Part shown: positions 13,589 through 25,971 of the stretch, one piece after another | How positions within the stretch are numbered: position 1 is the stretch's first letter | Layout of the letters: each line of letters begins with the position of its first letter | DNA from: Lineus longissimus | Taxonomy: Eukaryota; Nemertea; Pilidiophora; Heteronemertea; Lineidae | Direction: 5' to 3' | Assembly (NCBI RefSeq): GCF_910592395.1 | Contig: NC_088321.1 | Location: 4,094,001-4,158,000, forward strand | DNA length: 64,000 bases | Translations under genes and position numbers: made by a program | The notes under the pieces: model-generated | Told to the model about the DNA's origin: nothing | Seen by the model: only the letters and a program-made list of their open reading frames with translations | Database searches by the model: none

Positions 13589-14221
13589 TTAAGGAATTGA
13601 ACCCGAGGCGGAGGACCTTGGTTGAGTTACCAAGACACTCGAGGGTGGAGCTAAAATACAGTCCAAACCCGAGCCGACAGGCGAGGGTTTGGACGAAATT
13701 TTAGCTCCACCCGAGAGTGTCTTGGTAACTCAACCAAGGTCCGAAGCCGAGGGTTCAATTTCTATTCTAAAATACCTCAAACTTAAAAAGATAGGCCACG
13801 AAATAACTTGAATATGTGCGAATTTGGCAAATTCCATCCATCGCCTGCCCGGAGCGCCGGTAGCGCCGTTGTTTACATTATGTTACGGCAGCGCGTATAG
13901 GAAGTCCGGATCGGCTCGCTCAAGTGACGCTAAAATCCGCGCAAATGGGCTATTTGGAGCGTTTTTCTCAGCAAATATGTGTAGTGCTCATTAAAAAACT
14001 TAGGGTGGTTGATGCTTCCTTGGCTGATTTGTGTTTGAAGCAGTGTTTTGAGAGCCTCAAACTTCTGAAGTGAGCTGTGTGCATGGTTCCACATTTTAGT
14101 GCAACCCGAGGGAACTTTGGTAGAGCATCTTGGTTGCGTGTCCAAAACACTCCACTCTCAGAACGAGGCTTATGCATTTTCCATTTAAAGGTTGACTTTA
14201 CGGTACCGAGGTATTTTAGAA
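13589..14221 (+). mobile_element. 633-bp foldback transposable element, copy 1
   Basis: It begins TTAAGGAATTGAACCCGAGG and ends GGTATTTTAGAA. The first about 180 bp form a near-perfect palindrome built on TTGGTTGAGTTACCAAGACA. The rest is single-copy within the element and ends with TTATGCATTTTCCATTTAAA. Two further copies (19849-20540 and, inverted, 22986-23618) are nearly identical, so it was mobile recently. Its apparent open frames are shared only because the copies are nearly identical. No transposase is present, so it is non-autonomous. Confidence 0.9.
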
Positions 14222-14303
14222 TATTATACCAAAACCTTTTTTTCCTTTTGATATACTTGGCCCTTTTTCACTCATTCAAGAGTTCAAATTAATTATTTCA
14301 TAG

Positions 14304-14437
14304 GAAAAGTCAAAGCATCAGAATCTCATGGCATTGATAGATATGGTAACGTACTTCAATATCTTATTATGAATACAGCCGAGAATTTGGATGATGAAGA
14401 CATTGGTGAAATTGAAAATAATGCTCACGTTGATTGA
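14304..14437 (+). CDS. candidate terminal exon of an unrecognised gene
   Basis: After an acceptor (TTATTTCATAG) the open frame runs 43 codons to TGA and ends in an acidic tail, NLDDEDIGEIENNAHVD. Its start phase accepts the preceding candidate exon, completing a Gly codon. A polyadenylation signal lies about 120 bases after the stop. Natural amino-acid composition, splice sites and phase agreement support a real last exon. The product is not recognised and nothing shows its function. Confidence 0.5.
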
Positions 14438-14556
14438 ATAAATGTACAGGTTTTGTAGGTCTACATTGTAGGTCTTAGTTTTATAGTCTTCCATTTGTAG
14501 ATTTAGTTATACGGCTATCAGTGGTATGACCTAGGAATGTTGATTTCTTTCTGGTC

Positions 14557-14562
14557 AATAAA
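14557..14562 (+). terminator. AATAAA polyadenylation signal
   Basis: AATAAA in the context GGTCAATAAAGATG, about 120 bases after the stop at 14437. Another AATAAA overlaps the stop itself but is too close to serve the same end well. Confidence 0.45.
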
Positions 14563-15420
14563 GATGTCAGTGTTACTAATCACTTATTTCATTTCTTATT
14601 ATTGAGAGGATTGGGATGGACTTTCGGAGAGAAATGTTGTTGGTCACTGTTGTGATTATTGACATTCGCAGCTCATCCCAACAGAACTAGCACAGAACCG
14701 GGATGCATGGGCTGTCCATGCCATTTTGTAGGACAAAAGGTACTCTTCTATGCACCGGCAAAATCACAAAAGTGATACGATGCTATGATGATGATGATGA
14801 TGATGTCTTGTCTACATGTATAAAGCCACTTAACTATTCTATTGTCTTTGGCTCTGAGTGTACATATGTAGTACTGTATTCAAACAAATAGGCAAAGGAA
14901 CGGCAGGTTACACAAAAGTACATTTATTGAATCAGGTACAGAACTACTAGTGTGTACAACAAATATACATGTACTATGTATGAAAAATTGATCTACTAGT
15001 ATCCACCCGTATAATCACACCAGTCTCCACTGATAGTTAGACCCCTGTCTAGACATAATAGATTGTTGCTATAGGTGCAATGCATATCTTTTTTGAGAGT
15101 TAAACGCACACAAAACAAATTAATGACAAGCCTATCGGCGTCTGATTCACAATGTGGTTTGTGAGGAGTGTCATAGTCGTCAACAGTGTAGCTTACGTAT
15201 TTCGAAGACCAGTGGAATTGGCGGCGTCAAATTATTAGTGAAATTTATAATTTACAAATTACAAATCGTTTATTGAAACCGTGTAAAAAGTTACATTTTA
15301 CATAAGATGAAAGTACAATGACCATAAGCATGATGAACTAAATAACTGGTGTGACATTGTTGTGGATTTGGTGGTGTGCAGCTGGAGGAGTGGACAATGT
15401 CACAACCAGGGTTCCTACAT

Positions 15421-15980
15421 TATATACAGTGGAACCTCCGTTAGTAGACACCTCTCTATTAAAGACAACCTTTCCAATAAGGACACTAGTTTTGGTTCCA
15501 AATTGGTTGTTTCCATTCAATTTTGACTTCTCTAATCAGTCTTTGGGTGTTTCGAATGCTTGACACATTTCGAACATGTTTTGGTTGGAAACAACCCTAC
15601 AGTCTTACACTTATGGCTGAATGAATGACAGTGCATTTTCGTGAAAGCTCGGTGACGAAATGCTGCGACACTATTCGTCACCAACATGTTTGATGGGTGG
15701 TGCCATCTGCACAAAGGACGATGAATTAAATAACTGATGTGACATTGTCGCTGCATTTGCAGGTGTCCACATCGAGGAGTAGATGATGTCACTACATGTA
15801 CCAGGGTTTGTACTTTCATATACAGTGGACCTACTTTTTGTTGACACCTTTCTATTGAGGACAACCTCTTTAATAAGGACAGTAGTTTTTGGTTCCAAAT
15901 TGGTTGTTTCCATTCAACTCGACTTCTCAGTTTAGGACACCTCTCTGTTAAAACAGCACTTTTCAGTCCCTGGGGCATTT
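15421..15980 (+). mobile_element. two degenerate pogo-like MITE copies
   Basis: TATACAGTGGAACCTCCGTT at 15420 and TATACAGTGGACCTAC at 15822 each begin a copy of the element built from CTCTCTATTAAGGACA motifs. Each carries the internal GGTTCCAAATTGGTTGTTTC block, and the right ends have decayed. The flanks of the two copies also resemble each other, suggesting an old duplication. Confidence 0.7.
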
Positions 15981-16789
15981 CTGGAAATTTCATGCTATAG
16001 AGCAATTGGTTCAGCTAAGTGACAAGAACAGTACTATAAGACGGTTTTAAAAAGTTGAAAATTATTTATTTAAATGACATATGAATGGTTCAGCAGTAAT
16101 TGGCAGTGTGCATTATGTAATGAAATATGATTTACATAATATAACATTTTTGTGACAAATAGTACAGATGATGGATAAATCGATACAGTGGATAGCTGTT
16201 AGAATATGCAATACATGCAATAGCATTTGTTTTTATTGAGATTTTGCGAGAACCAAGTGGTATTTTGACAAGATAATAGAAAGCCAATAACACTACAAGA
16301 ACATGACTTCAATACATTGACATTGTAGTACTTGGTATACTAAAAATATTCAAAGATGGGTATCTTGAGTTAAAGTACAAGATGTATGAATGAAGGAGGC
16401 ACTCTGGTAAGAAATGGTGTCGCTAATGAAAGATTAGAACAGTCCGTCTCAACCTGCCAAGCTCAGAGCGACATGCGCCTGGTTTTGCTGTGACGGGTCA
16501 CATATACAAAGTTTACATAAAACAAGATTTGTATGTTTATTTAGGAGGAGTACAAAAGTTGTATATAAAATGCCGACTTCATTTTGATTTATACGACACA
16601 AAATTTGACATGACAGCATTTTATAAAATATGAATAATCTATAATGAGAATAGTTTTGTAGCACCAATGATTTGAAAATACTGAATTTATTTATTGCATG
16701 AATAGAACACAAAAAACAGGATGATTACATGATTGTCACATGCGTGAAATATATTGTCATGGATGGGCATTGGGAACAAAAAGAATTGC

Positions 16790-17240
16790 TGTTATCAGCT
16801 GCATTGGTAGCGATTGCTTTAGCTGATTTTCAGAAACTGACAGGAATGAGAATGTTGATATAGTGTTGAAAAAATATTTTTATAACATACATTGCATTCA
16901 AATAACACTAAGAAGTAGACGAGTACTAATTTCGCACACTTGAAAATATTTGGACATTGACTGCCACTGGTAGTGGTAGTAGAGTAATTACATGCCATCA
17001 GCAGCACTAATTCAGACAGTTTTCGCTGTGCTTCAGTAACTGACTGGAATGACTAAGTTTGATTGTGCTGAAATGATACATAATAACGTACATTGCATAA
17101 ACAAAATGATTACAAGATTTGTACTGTCTTGAAATATATGGACAGGGACAGTCACTGGAAGTTTGACATGCCATCAGTTGCACTGCTCCCGGCAGTTTTC
17201 ACTGTGCTTCAGTAACTGACTGGAATGACTAAGTTTGATT
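16790..17240. repeat. imperfect ~200-bp direct duplicates
   Basis: The blocks CTGTGCTTCAGTAACTGACT, GGAATGACTAAGTTTGATTG and a TACATTGCAT block recur at roughly 200-bp spacing, with an older, more diverged third copy at the start. No open frame is conserved. Confidence 0.6.
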
Positions 17241-18095
17241 GTTCTGTATTTGCCTCCATTTGGATTTTGTGAACAAAAGTTACTAACCTTGTGTAATTGA
17301 AGTGTCGAATTCGCCTTGGTCGAAATGATAATACAGTAAATAAATCTATTGAATGTTGCTGAAAAGAAAACACTTACTACGTTAGAAGCCATGTACATGA
17401 TAACACCACCACCACCATTATCAATATCATCACAAGTCAACTGGGGAATATGTGTGATATTTGTTCAAAACTTGCGTATATGGTATTTGCAGGTCTATTG
17501 TATTGTAACATATTTTTCACTTTCAAAATTAACTTTTTTACTAGAAATTATGAATCAATACTAACCGTAAGAAGCGTATGAAATTACAGAAGGCCTTCGT
17601 CGAAAAATGTAATGTACTTGTACTCATTCGTGTCATTAAACCTGAAAGCAGCACAGCATAACAGTGAAATTACCGTGACATCAATGGATGTCAAACTAAC
17701 GTAGTGACGTAAATTTGAATTCGAAGTGCACAAATTCACAATTAAGGTTTCGAACACATTGAGAACTGAAAAACTTCATACAAATGCTTTCACACCAATG
17801 ATATGATTGTGGCGCTCCTGATGAGGTATCGCCCTCTGCTAAGCAGCTTTGGTCGTAACTAGGGTAAATGTTTTTTTCAAGTGATATGAGCGATGGAGTT
17901 AGTTTCCACCAGCGCCACGTAGCAGTCAATGAAGTTGTGCTGGTACTCCATTAACGTCATGCTTCAAATTTGAAGAAATTAATATTACCTTCATCAAGTA
18001 CGTAATAATATTACACCAGGCCTTTGTCGAAAATGTAGATCTCGAAGTCTAACTGTAATGAAAGAAAACATCAATGTGACAATATGGTCTACTAT

Positions 18096-18318
18096 GTATG
18101 AGGGGGAGAACGGGTATTTTCGGGACACTGGGATGGGCCGAAAATAACTGTCGGGATTCGGGATAGACACCCTTATTTTAGCGGGATTCGAGACAAGCCG
18201 TGTTTTGCGTCACGATTCGGCTAAAATTGCGTATTGGGAAACGGGATAAGCCTTTTTTCCTAACGGGACGTCGAGACAGTTACCCCCCCCCCCTTCCCTG
18301 TTCCCACCCTCATGACAT
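18096..18318. mobile_element. ~220-bp inverted-repeat MITE
   Basis: The left end TGAGGGGGAGAACGGG is inverted relative to the right end CCCTGTTCCCACCCTCA. The interior carries repeated CGGGATTCGGGAT motifs and a run of C. No coding capacity. Confidence 0.6.
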
Positions 18319-19848
18319 GTAGCATTGTTTGTAGGCCTATTGTTACTCACAATCTATTTTTTTGTAATTGATACTGGTAGTATCAATGTGAAATATGCCA
18401 CACGTTGGGAGCATGCAAGGCCTAGTACAATACACCATCATCACAATCAAATATTTCAATAATACACTGTCAACGAGAATGAATGTTCAACCATCAATCA
18501 CGTGCATTGTAGTAGTGTACATCCCCCATCCCATGACGGCTTGCGCCCCGCTGACACGACGAGCACATGACTGAGCCAATCCATCGCCTATACACTACTT
18601 TACAAAAATCGACACCTACTGAAACTTTCACTAATTATTCTCGGAAATGTACTTTATCGTTACATCAATAAATGCACATTCGAATTTCAAAACTACCACT
18701 TATTTTTGCCGTGAAACTGACCTGAGTTATCGAAACACCGTCACTGCGAAAAGAGGAAGAAGCAGGTCCGCATTTATCGAAATATTGCTAAATATAATTG
18801 TCAAAATGTCGACCAAATTACCAATTAAATCACAATAAACTTATCAAATGTTCACTCATGCCTTTGGGTGAAAAAATACTGATTTTTCAATCATTCTCAA
18901 TTTTACAAATCACCAATCACAAAAAGAAATAATGATGCAATTACCCAAAATAGATGAGATTTGACCACTGGTATAATTCCGCCATCTTGGATATCGGCAT
19001 CGTCACCACCACTTCAAATTCTAAAGTCTTATTCAGGCCTAATATGTGTCACCTGCTGTGGTAAAATGGCTTGTTTTATCAATAAATAACAAAATATGAT
19101 CTTTGTAAATAAAATCGGAGATCTTCTGGTGTGTTTTTATGTGAATTTATTACGAACTATCAATGCAGCGCAGGGCAGCCATCGTGTTCTCATGCGTAGT
19201 GGCGATGCGATAGCCATCCGCGGCACTGCTTTTCAAGATGGTGGCAATTGCCCAGTGCTAGAGGCGTTGTAAGGAAAATTGAGAGCAGGCCCCTAATGAA
19301 TGAACTCTCAACGATATCGATATATTTTCGTAATTCCAGCACAACTGTTCACCAATGAACGTCCACCGACAATCCCACTTAACGAATATTAATATCAATT
19401 CATATCATGTATCTTAAAACGCTTTTATTTCATTTTAAAAAGAGTTATCGAGTGAACGATGACCTCCTACCGTACCCTCGAAATAAACAGCCAAAATGAC
19501 CACAAAAACACCTTTTTAGAAAAAAACAGCGATTTTTACGAAATAAATGTCATCAGAGACGAAACTAGACACTAATTTAGCTAGGTATGCACAGTAATAG
19601 TACCTGAAGTGATCGATTTCAAGGAGAAAATACACTGAAAACAACTTTTCAGGAACAGAAATAAGATCACATTGTGAATAATAAAATTGGCAGTAAGGTC
19701 TATTACAGATGACACCACAACAGAGGTCTATTTAGCAAAAATCAGAATCAGAGTTTTTCTTCAAAATCTCATCAAATATCGCAATATCAAAATACATGTA
19801 TCATGAAAAAGCTACTTTTTCATTACATGTAAACGCCTAGAATGTGAA

Positions 19849-20540
19849 TTAAGGAATTGAACCCGAGGCGGAGGACCTTGGTTGAGTTACCAAGACACTC
19901 GAGGGTGGAGCTAAAATACAGTCCAAACCCGAGCCGACAGGCGAGGGTTTGGACGAAATTTTAGCTCCACCCGAGAGTGTCTTGGTAACTCAACCAAGGT
20001 CCGAAGCCGAGGGTTCAATTTCTATTCTAAAATACCTCAAACTTAAAAAGATAGGCCACGAAAATAACTTGAATATGTGCGAATTTGGCAAATTCCATCC
20101 ATCGCCGGCCCGGCCGGAGCGCCGGTAGCGCCATTGTTTACATTATGTTACGGCAACGTTACAGAAAATGAGACATGTACATTTTGTACAGCGCGCATAG
20201 GAAGTCCGCATCGGCTCGCTCAAGTGATGCTAAAATCCGCGTTAATGGGCTATTTGGAGCGTTTTTCTCGGCAAATATGTGTAGTGCTCATTAAAAAACT
20301 TAGGGTGGTTGATGCTTCCTTGACTGATTTGTGTTTGAAGCAGTGTTTTGAGAGCCTCAAACTTCTGAAGTGAGCTGAAATTCCATTGACGTGACGTGTG
20401 CATGGTTCCACATTTTAGTGCAACCCGAGGGAACTTTGGTAGAGCATCTTGGTTGCGTGTCCAAAACACTCCGCTCTCAGAACGAGGCTTATGCATTTTC
20501 CATTTAAAAGTTGACTTTACGGTACCAAGGTATTTTAGAA
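19849..20540 (+). mobile_element. foldback element, copy 2 (692 bp)
   Basis: Same termini and palindromic first part as 13589-14221, with about 60 extra internal bases, including one stretch near 20155-20190 and a short insertion near 20380-20395. Flanks are GTGAA on the left and TTTCC on the right, with no obvious target duplication. Confidence 0.9.
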
Positions 20541-20700
20541 TTTCCTACAAATGAATAGGGGTTACCATGGATGGAAAAATCAATTAATCAAATTCATTGA
20601 TAAAATTTATAGATTTCAGGTCAAATACCTCTGACACGTGTATAAAGGGAACACCCAATTCATCCTGGCAATGGCATAATACAGTGACAAAGTAGGCGCG

Positions 20701-21048
20701 TTTTACTGTACAAGTAAACTGTAACAAATACCAGCAGTTCTATCATTGACCAGTTAATCCACATATAAGAAATGGGTAGATCACAATGTTTTACTGTTCA
20801 AGTAAAATGTAACAAATACCAGCAGTTCTATCATTGACCAGCTAATCCAGAAATAAGAAATGGGTAGATCACAATGTTTTACTGTTCAAGTAAAATGTAA
20901 CAAATACCAGCAGTTCTATCATTGACCAGTTAATCCACACATAAGAAATGGGTAGATCACAATGTTTTACTGTACAAGTAAAATGTAACAAATACCAGCA
21001 GTTCTATCATTGACCAGTTAATCCACACAGTCATAAGAAATGGGTATA
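20701..21048. repeat. 88-bp tandem array, four copies
   Basis: Starts of TTTTACTGT(A/T)CAAGTAAA are spaced 88 bp apart (20701, 20789, 20877, 20965). The array is broken in its last unit by the 4.07 kb inverted-repeat element: the interrupted unit continues after that element with TCACAATGTTCATG at 25119. Confidence 0.9.
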
Positions 21049-21773
21049 CAGTAGAACTCGCGTAAGTCGACATCGTATAACCAGTCACTGTGCATAAGTC
21101 GGCACCCACCAGAAAGTCCAAATTTCATCTAACTAACGTTAATTTCATTAAAAGATATGCATACAACTCGTCATTCATAAGTCGTCATTTAAGGTTAGGC
21201 TCTACGTCAATTCTTTGCAACACCATTCTGCCATGATTTTTTTTGCAAAAACACCAGCATTACTCCTTCAAAAGTGAGTTTCATCAAATTTCAGGTAGCG
21301 CACACTGTTCTTTGTGCATTACTGTACATACTGACAACCTTGAAATGCAAATTAACTTCCTTTTGAGGGAGTTCTAATTGCTTTCGAATTTCAGTTTCCT
21401 GGAAAAATTTCAAATGTGCAGAAAAGCAATTGGAGCAGCTTCAAAACGAAGTCAATGTTGATTTTGATGGTGGCAGTTTGTTCATTAAATCACAGAGAAC
21501 AGTGTGCGCTCCTTGAAATTTGATAAAACTCATTTTTGAGCAAGTAATGCTAGTGTTTTTGCCAAAAAATCATGCCAAAATGGTGTAGCAAAGAATTGTC
21601 GTAGAGCCGACCCTTAATACAAGTCGGTACCAATCTTACAGTCCCTTGTAATAGAAATGAATGTACAATTACACCGGTAACTCGTCACCGTGGGGCGTGC
21701 GTCTTTGTTCAGCCCACAGATCAAATGACGATCCACGTGTATTAAAAATGTACGGATACAGTTACAAGTCGTC

Positions 21774-24700
21774 ACTGACGAGTTATGTAAGCCATAATTG
21801 TGACGAGTTATGTAAGCCGTCATTGTGACGAGTTATGTAAGCCATCATTGTGATGAGTTATGTAAGCCATCATTGTGACGAGTTATGTAAGCCATCATTG
21901 TGACGAGTTATGTAAGCCATCATTGTGACGAGTTATGTAAGCCGTCATTGTGATGAGTTATGTAAGCCGTCATTGTGACTAGTTATGTAAGCCGTCATTG
22001 TGACGAGTTATGTAAGCCATCATTGTGACGAGTTATGTAAGCCATCATTGTGACGAGTTATGTAAGTCATCATTGTGACGAGTTATGTAAGCCGTCATTG
22101 TGACGAGTTATGTAAGCCGTCATTGTGACGAGTTATGTAAGCCATCATTGTGACGAGTTATGTAAGCCATCATTGTGACGAGTTATGTAAGTCATCATTG
22201 TGACGAGTTATGTAAGCCGTCATTGTGACGAGTTATGTAAGCCATCATTGTGACGAGTTATGTAAGCCATCATTGTGACGAGTTATGTAAGTCATCATTG
22301 TGACGAGTTATGTAAGCCGTCATTGTGACGAGTTATGTAAGCCATCATTGTGACGAGTTATGTAAGCCATCATTGTGACGAGTTATGTAAGCCATCATTG
22401 TGACGAGTTATGTAAGCCGTCATTGTGACGAGTTATGTAAGCCGTCATTGTGACGAGTTATGTAAGCCATCATTGTGACGAGTTATGTAAGCCATCATTG
22501 TGACGAGTTATGTAAGTCATCATTGTGACGAGTTATGTAAGCCGTCATTGTGACGAGTTATGTAAGCCATCATTGTGACGAGTTATGTAAGCCGTCATTG
22601 TGACGAGTTATGTAAGCCGTCATTGTGACGAGTTATGTAAGTCGTCATTGTGACGAGTTATGTAAGTCATCATTGTGACGAGTTATGTAAGCCGTCATTG
22701 TGACGAGTTATGTAAGCCATCATTGTGACGAGTTATGTAAGTCGTCATTGTGACGAGTTATGTAAGCCGTCATTGTGACGAGTTATGTAAGCCGTCATTG
22801 TGACGAGTTATGTAAGCCGTCATTGTGACGAGTTATGTAAGCCGTCATTGTGACGAGTTATGTAAGCCGTCATTGTGACGAGTTATGTAAGCCGTCATTG
22901 TGACGAGTTATGTAAGCCGTCATTGTGACGAGTTATGTAAGCCGTCATTGTGACGAGTTATGTAAGCCATCATTGTGACGAGTTATTCTAAAATACCTTG
23001 GTACCGTAAAGTCAACTTTTAAATGGAAAATGCATAAGCCTCGTTCTGAGAGTGGAGTGTTTTGGACACGCAACCAAGATGCTCTACCAAAGTTCCCTCG
23101 GGTTGCACTAAAATGTGGAACCATGCACACAGCTCACTTCAGAAGTTTGAGGCTCTCAAAACACTGCTTCAAACACAAATCAGCCAAGGAAGCATCGACC
23201 ACCCTAAGTTTTTTAATGAGCACTACACATATTTGCTGAGAAAAACGCTCCAAATAGCCCATTTGCGCAGATTTTAGCGTCACTTGAGCGAGCCGATCCG
23301 GACTTCCTATACGCGCTGCCGTAACATAATGTAAACAACGGCGCTACCGGCGCTCCGGGCAGGCGATGGATGGAATTTGCCAAATTCGCACATATTCAAG
23401 TTATTTCGTGGCCTATCTTTTTAAGTTTGAGGTATTTTAGAATTGAAATTGAACCCTCGGCTTCGGACCTTGGTTGAGTTACCAAGACACTCTCGGGTGG
23501 AGCTAAAATTTCGTCCAAACCCTCGCCTGTCGGCTCGGGTTTGGACTGTATTTTAGCTCCACCCTCGAGTGTCTTGGTAACTCAACCAAGGTCCTCCGCC
23601 TCGGGTTCAATTCCTTAATGTAAGCCATCATTGTGACGAGTTATGTAAGCCATCATTGTGACGAGTTATGTAAGCCATCATTGTGACGAGTTATGTAAGC
23701 CATCATTGTGACGAGTTATGTAAGCCATCATTGTGATGAGTTATGTAAGCCGTCATTGTGACGAGTTATGTAAGCCATCATTGTGACGAGTTATGTAAGC
23801 CATCATTGTGACGAGTTATGTAAGCCATCATTGTGACGAGTTATGTAAGCCGTCATTGTGACGAGTTATGTAAGCCGTCATTGTGACGAGTTATGTAAGC
23901 CATCATTGTGACGAGTTATGTAAGCCATCATTGTGACGAGTTATGTAAGTCATCATTGTGACGAGTTATGTAAGCCGTCATTGTGACGAGTTATGTAAGC
24001 CATCATTGTGACGAGTTATGTAAGCCATCATTGTGACGAGTTATGTAAGCCGTCATTGTGACGAGTTATGTAAGCCATCATTGTGACGAGTTATGTAAGC
24101 CATCATTGTGACGAGTTATGTAAGCCATCATTGTGACGAGTTATGTAAGCCGTCATTGTGACGAGTTATGTAAGCCATCATTGTGACGAGTTATGTAAGC
24201 CATCATTGTGACGAGTTATGTAAGCCATCATTGTGACGAGTTATGTAAGCCATCATTGTGACGAGTTATGTAAGCCATCATTGTGACGAGTTATGTAAGC
24301 CGTCATTGTGACGAGTTATGTAAGCCGTCATTGTGACGAGTTATGTAAGTCATCATTGTGACGAGTTATGTAAGCCATCATTGTGACGAGTTATGTAAGC
24401 CGTCATTGTGACGAGTTATGTAAGCCATCATTGTGACGAGTTATGTAAGCCATCATTGTGACGAGTTATGTAAGCCATCATTGTGACGAGTTATGTTAGC
24501 CGTCATTGTGACGAGTTATGTAAGCCATCATTGTGACGAGTTATGTAAGCCATCATTGTGACGTGTTATGTAAGCCATCATTGTGACGAGTTATGTAAGC
24601 CATCATTGTGACGAGTTATGTAAGCCATCATTGTGACGAGTTATGTAAGCCGTCATTGTGACGAGTTATGTAAGCCGTCATTGTGACGAGTTATGTAAGC

Positions 24701-25046
24701 CTTCATTGTGACGAGTTATGTAAGCCATCATTGTGACGAGTTATGTAAGCCATCATTGTGACGAGTTATGTAAGCCATCATTGTGACGAGTTATGTAAGC
24801 CTTCATTGTGACGAGTTATGTAAGCCATCATTGTGACGAGTTATGTAAGCCATCATTGTGACGAGTTATGTAAGCCATCATTGTGACGAGTTATGTAAGC
24901 CATCATTGTGACGAGTTATGTAAGTCGTCATTGTGACGTGTTATGTAAGCCATCATTGTGACGAGTTATGTAAGCCATCATTGTGACGAGTTATGTAAGC
25001 CATCATTGTGACGAGTTATGTAAGCCATCAAAATGATGAGTTATTT
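21774..25046. repeat. 25-bp minisatellite, ~105 copies, split by an insertion
   Basis: The unit is TGACGAGTTATGTAAGCC followed by (A/G)TCATTG. It runs from 21774 to 22985 and resumes at 23619 to about 25046. The most frequent variant site is CCGTC versus CCATC, a typical CpG-decay change, with rarer GTCATC and GACGTG variants. The unit resembles the element's own sub-terminal CGTCATTCATAAGTCGTCAT motif near 21168, so it probably grew from inside the element. Confidence 0.95.
22986..23618 (-). mobile_element. foldback element, copy 3, inserted in the minisatellite
   Basis: Exact reverse orientation of the 633-bp element. The minisatellite unit is broken between GACGAGTTA and TGTAAGCC, and both halves are intact with no duplicated bases. 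It therefore inserted between A and T without a target duplication. Confidence 0.9.
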
Positions 25047-25118
25047 TACTGGTCCTACCTGTAAGTCATCATCAACATCTAAGTCCCAAGGGTGGCGACT
25101 TACGCGAGTTCTACTGTA

Positions 25119-25971
25119 TCACAATGTTCATGATATGATTACATAACCAGTCCATTGACTTTAAAGTAGGTATTAAACCATACAAGTTTTGCATGTATAA
25201 ATCAATATCAAATTGAAACATCCTATCACGTTTCTGAAAATGTTTAACAAGAATATTGCATTAGGTCATTAGGTGGGGGGGGGGGGGTAACCACTTGTCC
25301 ACCCAACTGAACAACGGCACCAGTATTCCTGCGTTTGGTCTCGCGACGCCAACAACAGATTGGCAGCGAGCCAAGGCCACTCACAGCCAGTAAAATCGCG
25401 AGGTTGTTCAGTCGGGTTGACTAGTGGGTGGTGCTGCCCCTCCCATATGAATTATTGAGTCTAGTGACACAGTGTTCCTGAACTTTCAGTAAGTTTTTTT
25501 TAAAATTGCATTGAGATGAAACCTGTACCACATTGTAGCCAATATCATATAGTTTCAAAAACAGAAAGAATTAAAAAAATCTGTTGGTACAATTTTGAGA
25601 AAACTGCATTTTTCCATTTCATGTACATTTTCCCATACATTGTATACATGCATTTCTCATAAGTTAATCCTCCCATTTTTACTCATTTAACATGTTTAAA
25701 TGTGTCATTCGCACTAAAAAATCACTTTGTTTGTTTGTCCACATACATGGTCAAAAGGAAAAGTAAATGATCATAACCAAAATGATTTACAAGAGTAATT
25801 AGATATAAGCAGATTATACATGGTGTTTATTAACTCTCATATTTGACTTTTAGCCATATTATGAAGGGAATATGGGAGTTAAACACCATGTCATCTCCTA
25901 TTATCTTACCATTGTTGCAACACATTTTGGTGAAAATCATTTACTCTTCCTTTCGGCAAAAGAAAAAAATA
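25119..25971. other. intergenic DNA downstream of the HECT-like gene
   Basis: AT-rich, with a poly-G run near 25274 and a short inverted pair around TGGTGTTTATTAACTC and GAGTTAAACACCA (25830-25890). I looked on the minus strand for HECT C-lobe coding sequence and saw none. Confidence 0.5.

Larger units (their letters stand above)
10315..14303. other. probable intron filled with repeats
   Basis: This span separates two candidate exons. It contains two copies of a 370-bp dispersed sequence, foldback-family insertions, a homopolymer C run near 12026-12043 and an 89-bp tandem array. A stretch at about 11840-12060 reads as acidic protein (with SDDDYVP) up to a stop, and could be a decayed transposase N terminus. 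That identification is only a guess. Confidence 0.45.
14600..19848. other. gene-poor region with degenerate MITEs
   Basis: No exon is supported. It contains a (GAT)n tract near 14785, two degenerate pogo-like MITE copies (15421-15980), a fragment of the TGTGACC family (16440-16505), imperfect duplicates at 16790-17240 and a small inverted-repeat element (18096-18318). A CCGCCATCTTGG site near 18987 matches the YY1 consensus and could mark a promoter, but I found no gene to attach it to. Confidence 0.4.
21049..25116. mobile_element. 4.07-kb pogo-like inverted-repeat element
   Basis: Perfect terminal inverted repeats start CAGTAGAACTCGCGTAAGTC at 21049 and are mirrored at 25116, with TA dinucleotides immediately outside both ends, as in Tc1/mariner-pogo insertions. 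The pre-insertion site is recognisable because the element splits a unit of the 88-bp array. The interior has no transposase. It consists of about 700 bp of unique sequence, the 25-bp minisatellite and an inserted foldback element. TIR style and TA duplication are observed; assignment to pogo is inference. Confidence 0.85.

Noticed and set aside
22945-23277. Conserved 60-70-codon frames present in three places (14 kb, 20 kb, 23 kb)
   Set aside because: They lie inside near-identical foldback element copies, in competing frames and both strands, without known motifs. Identity reflects recent transposition, not coding constraint.
21774-25046. Regular short repeats that could look like a CRISPR array
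   Set aside because: The 25-bp units are head-to-tail without unique spacers, inside a eukaryotic transposon-like element. There are no cas genes.
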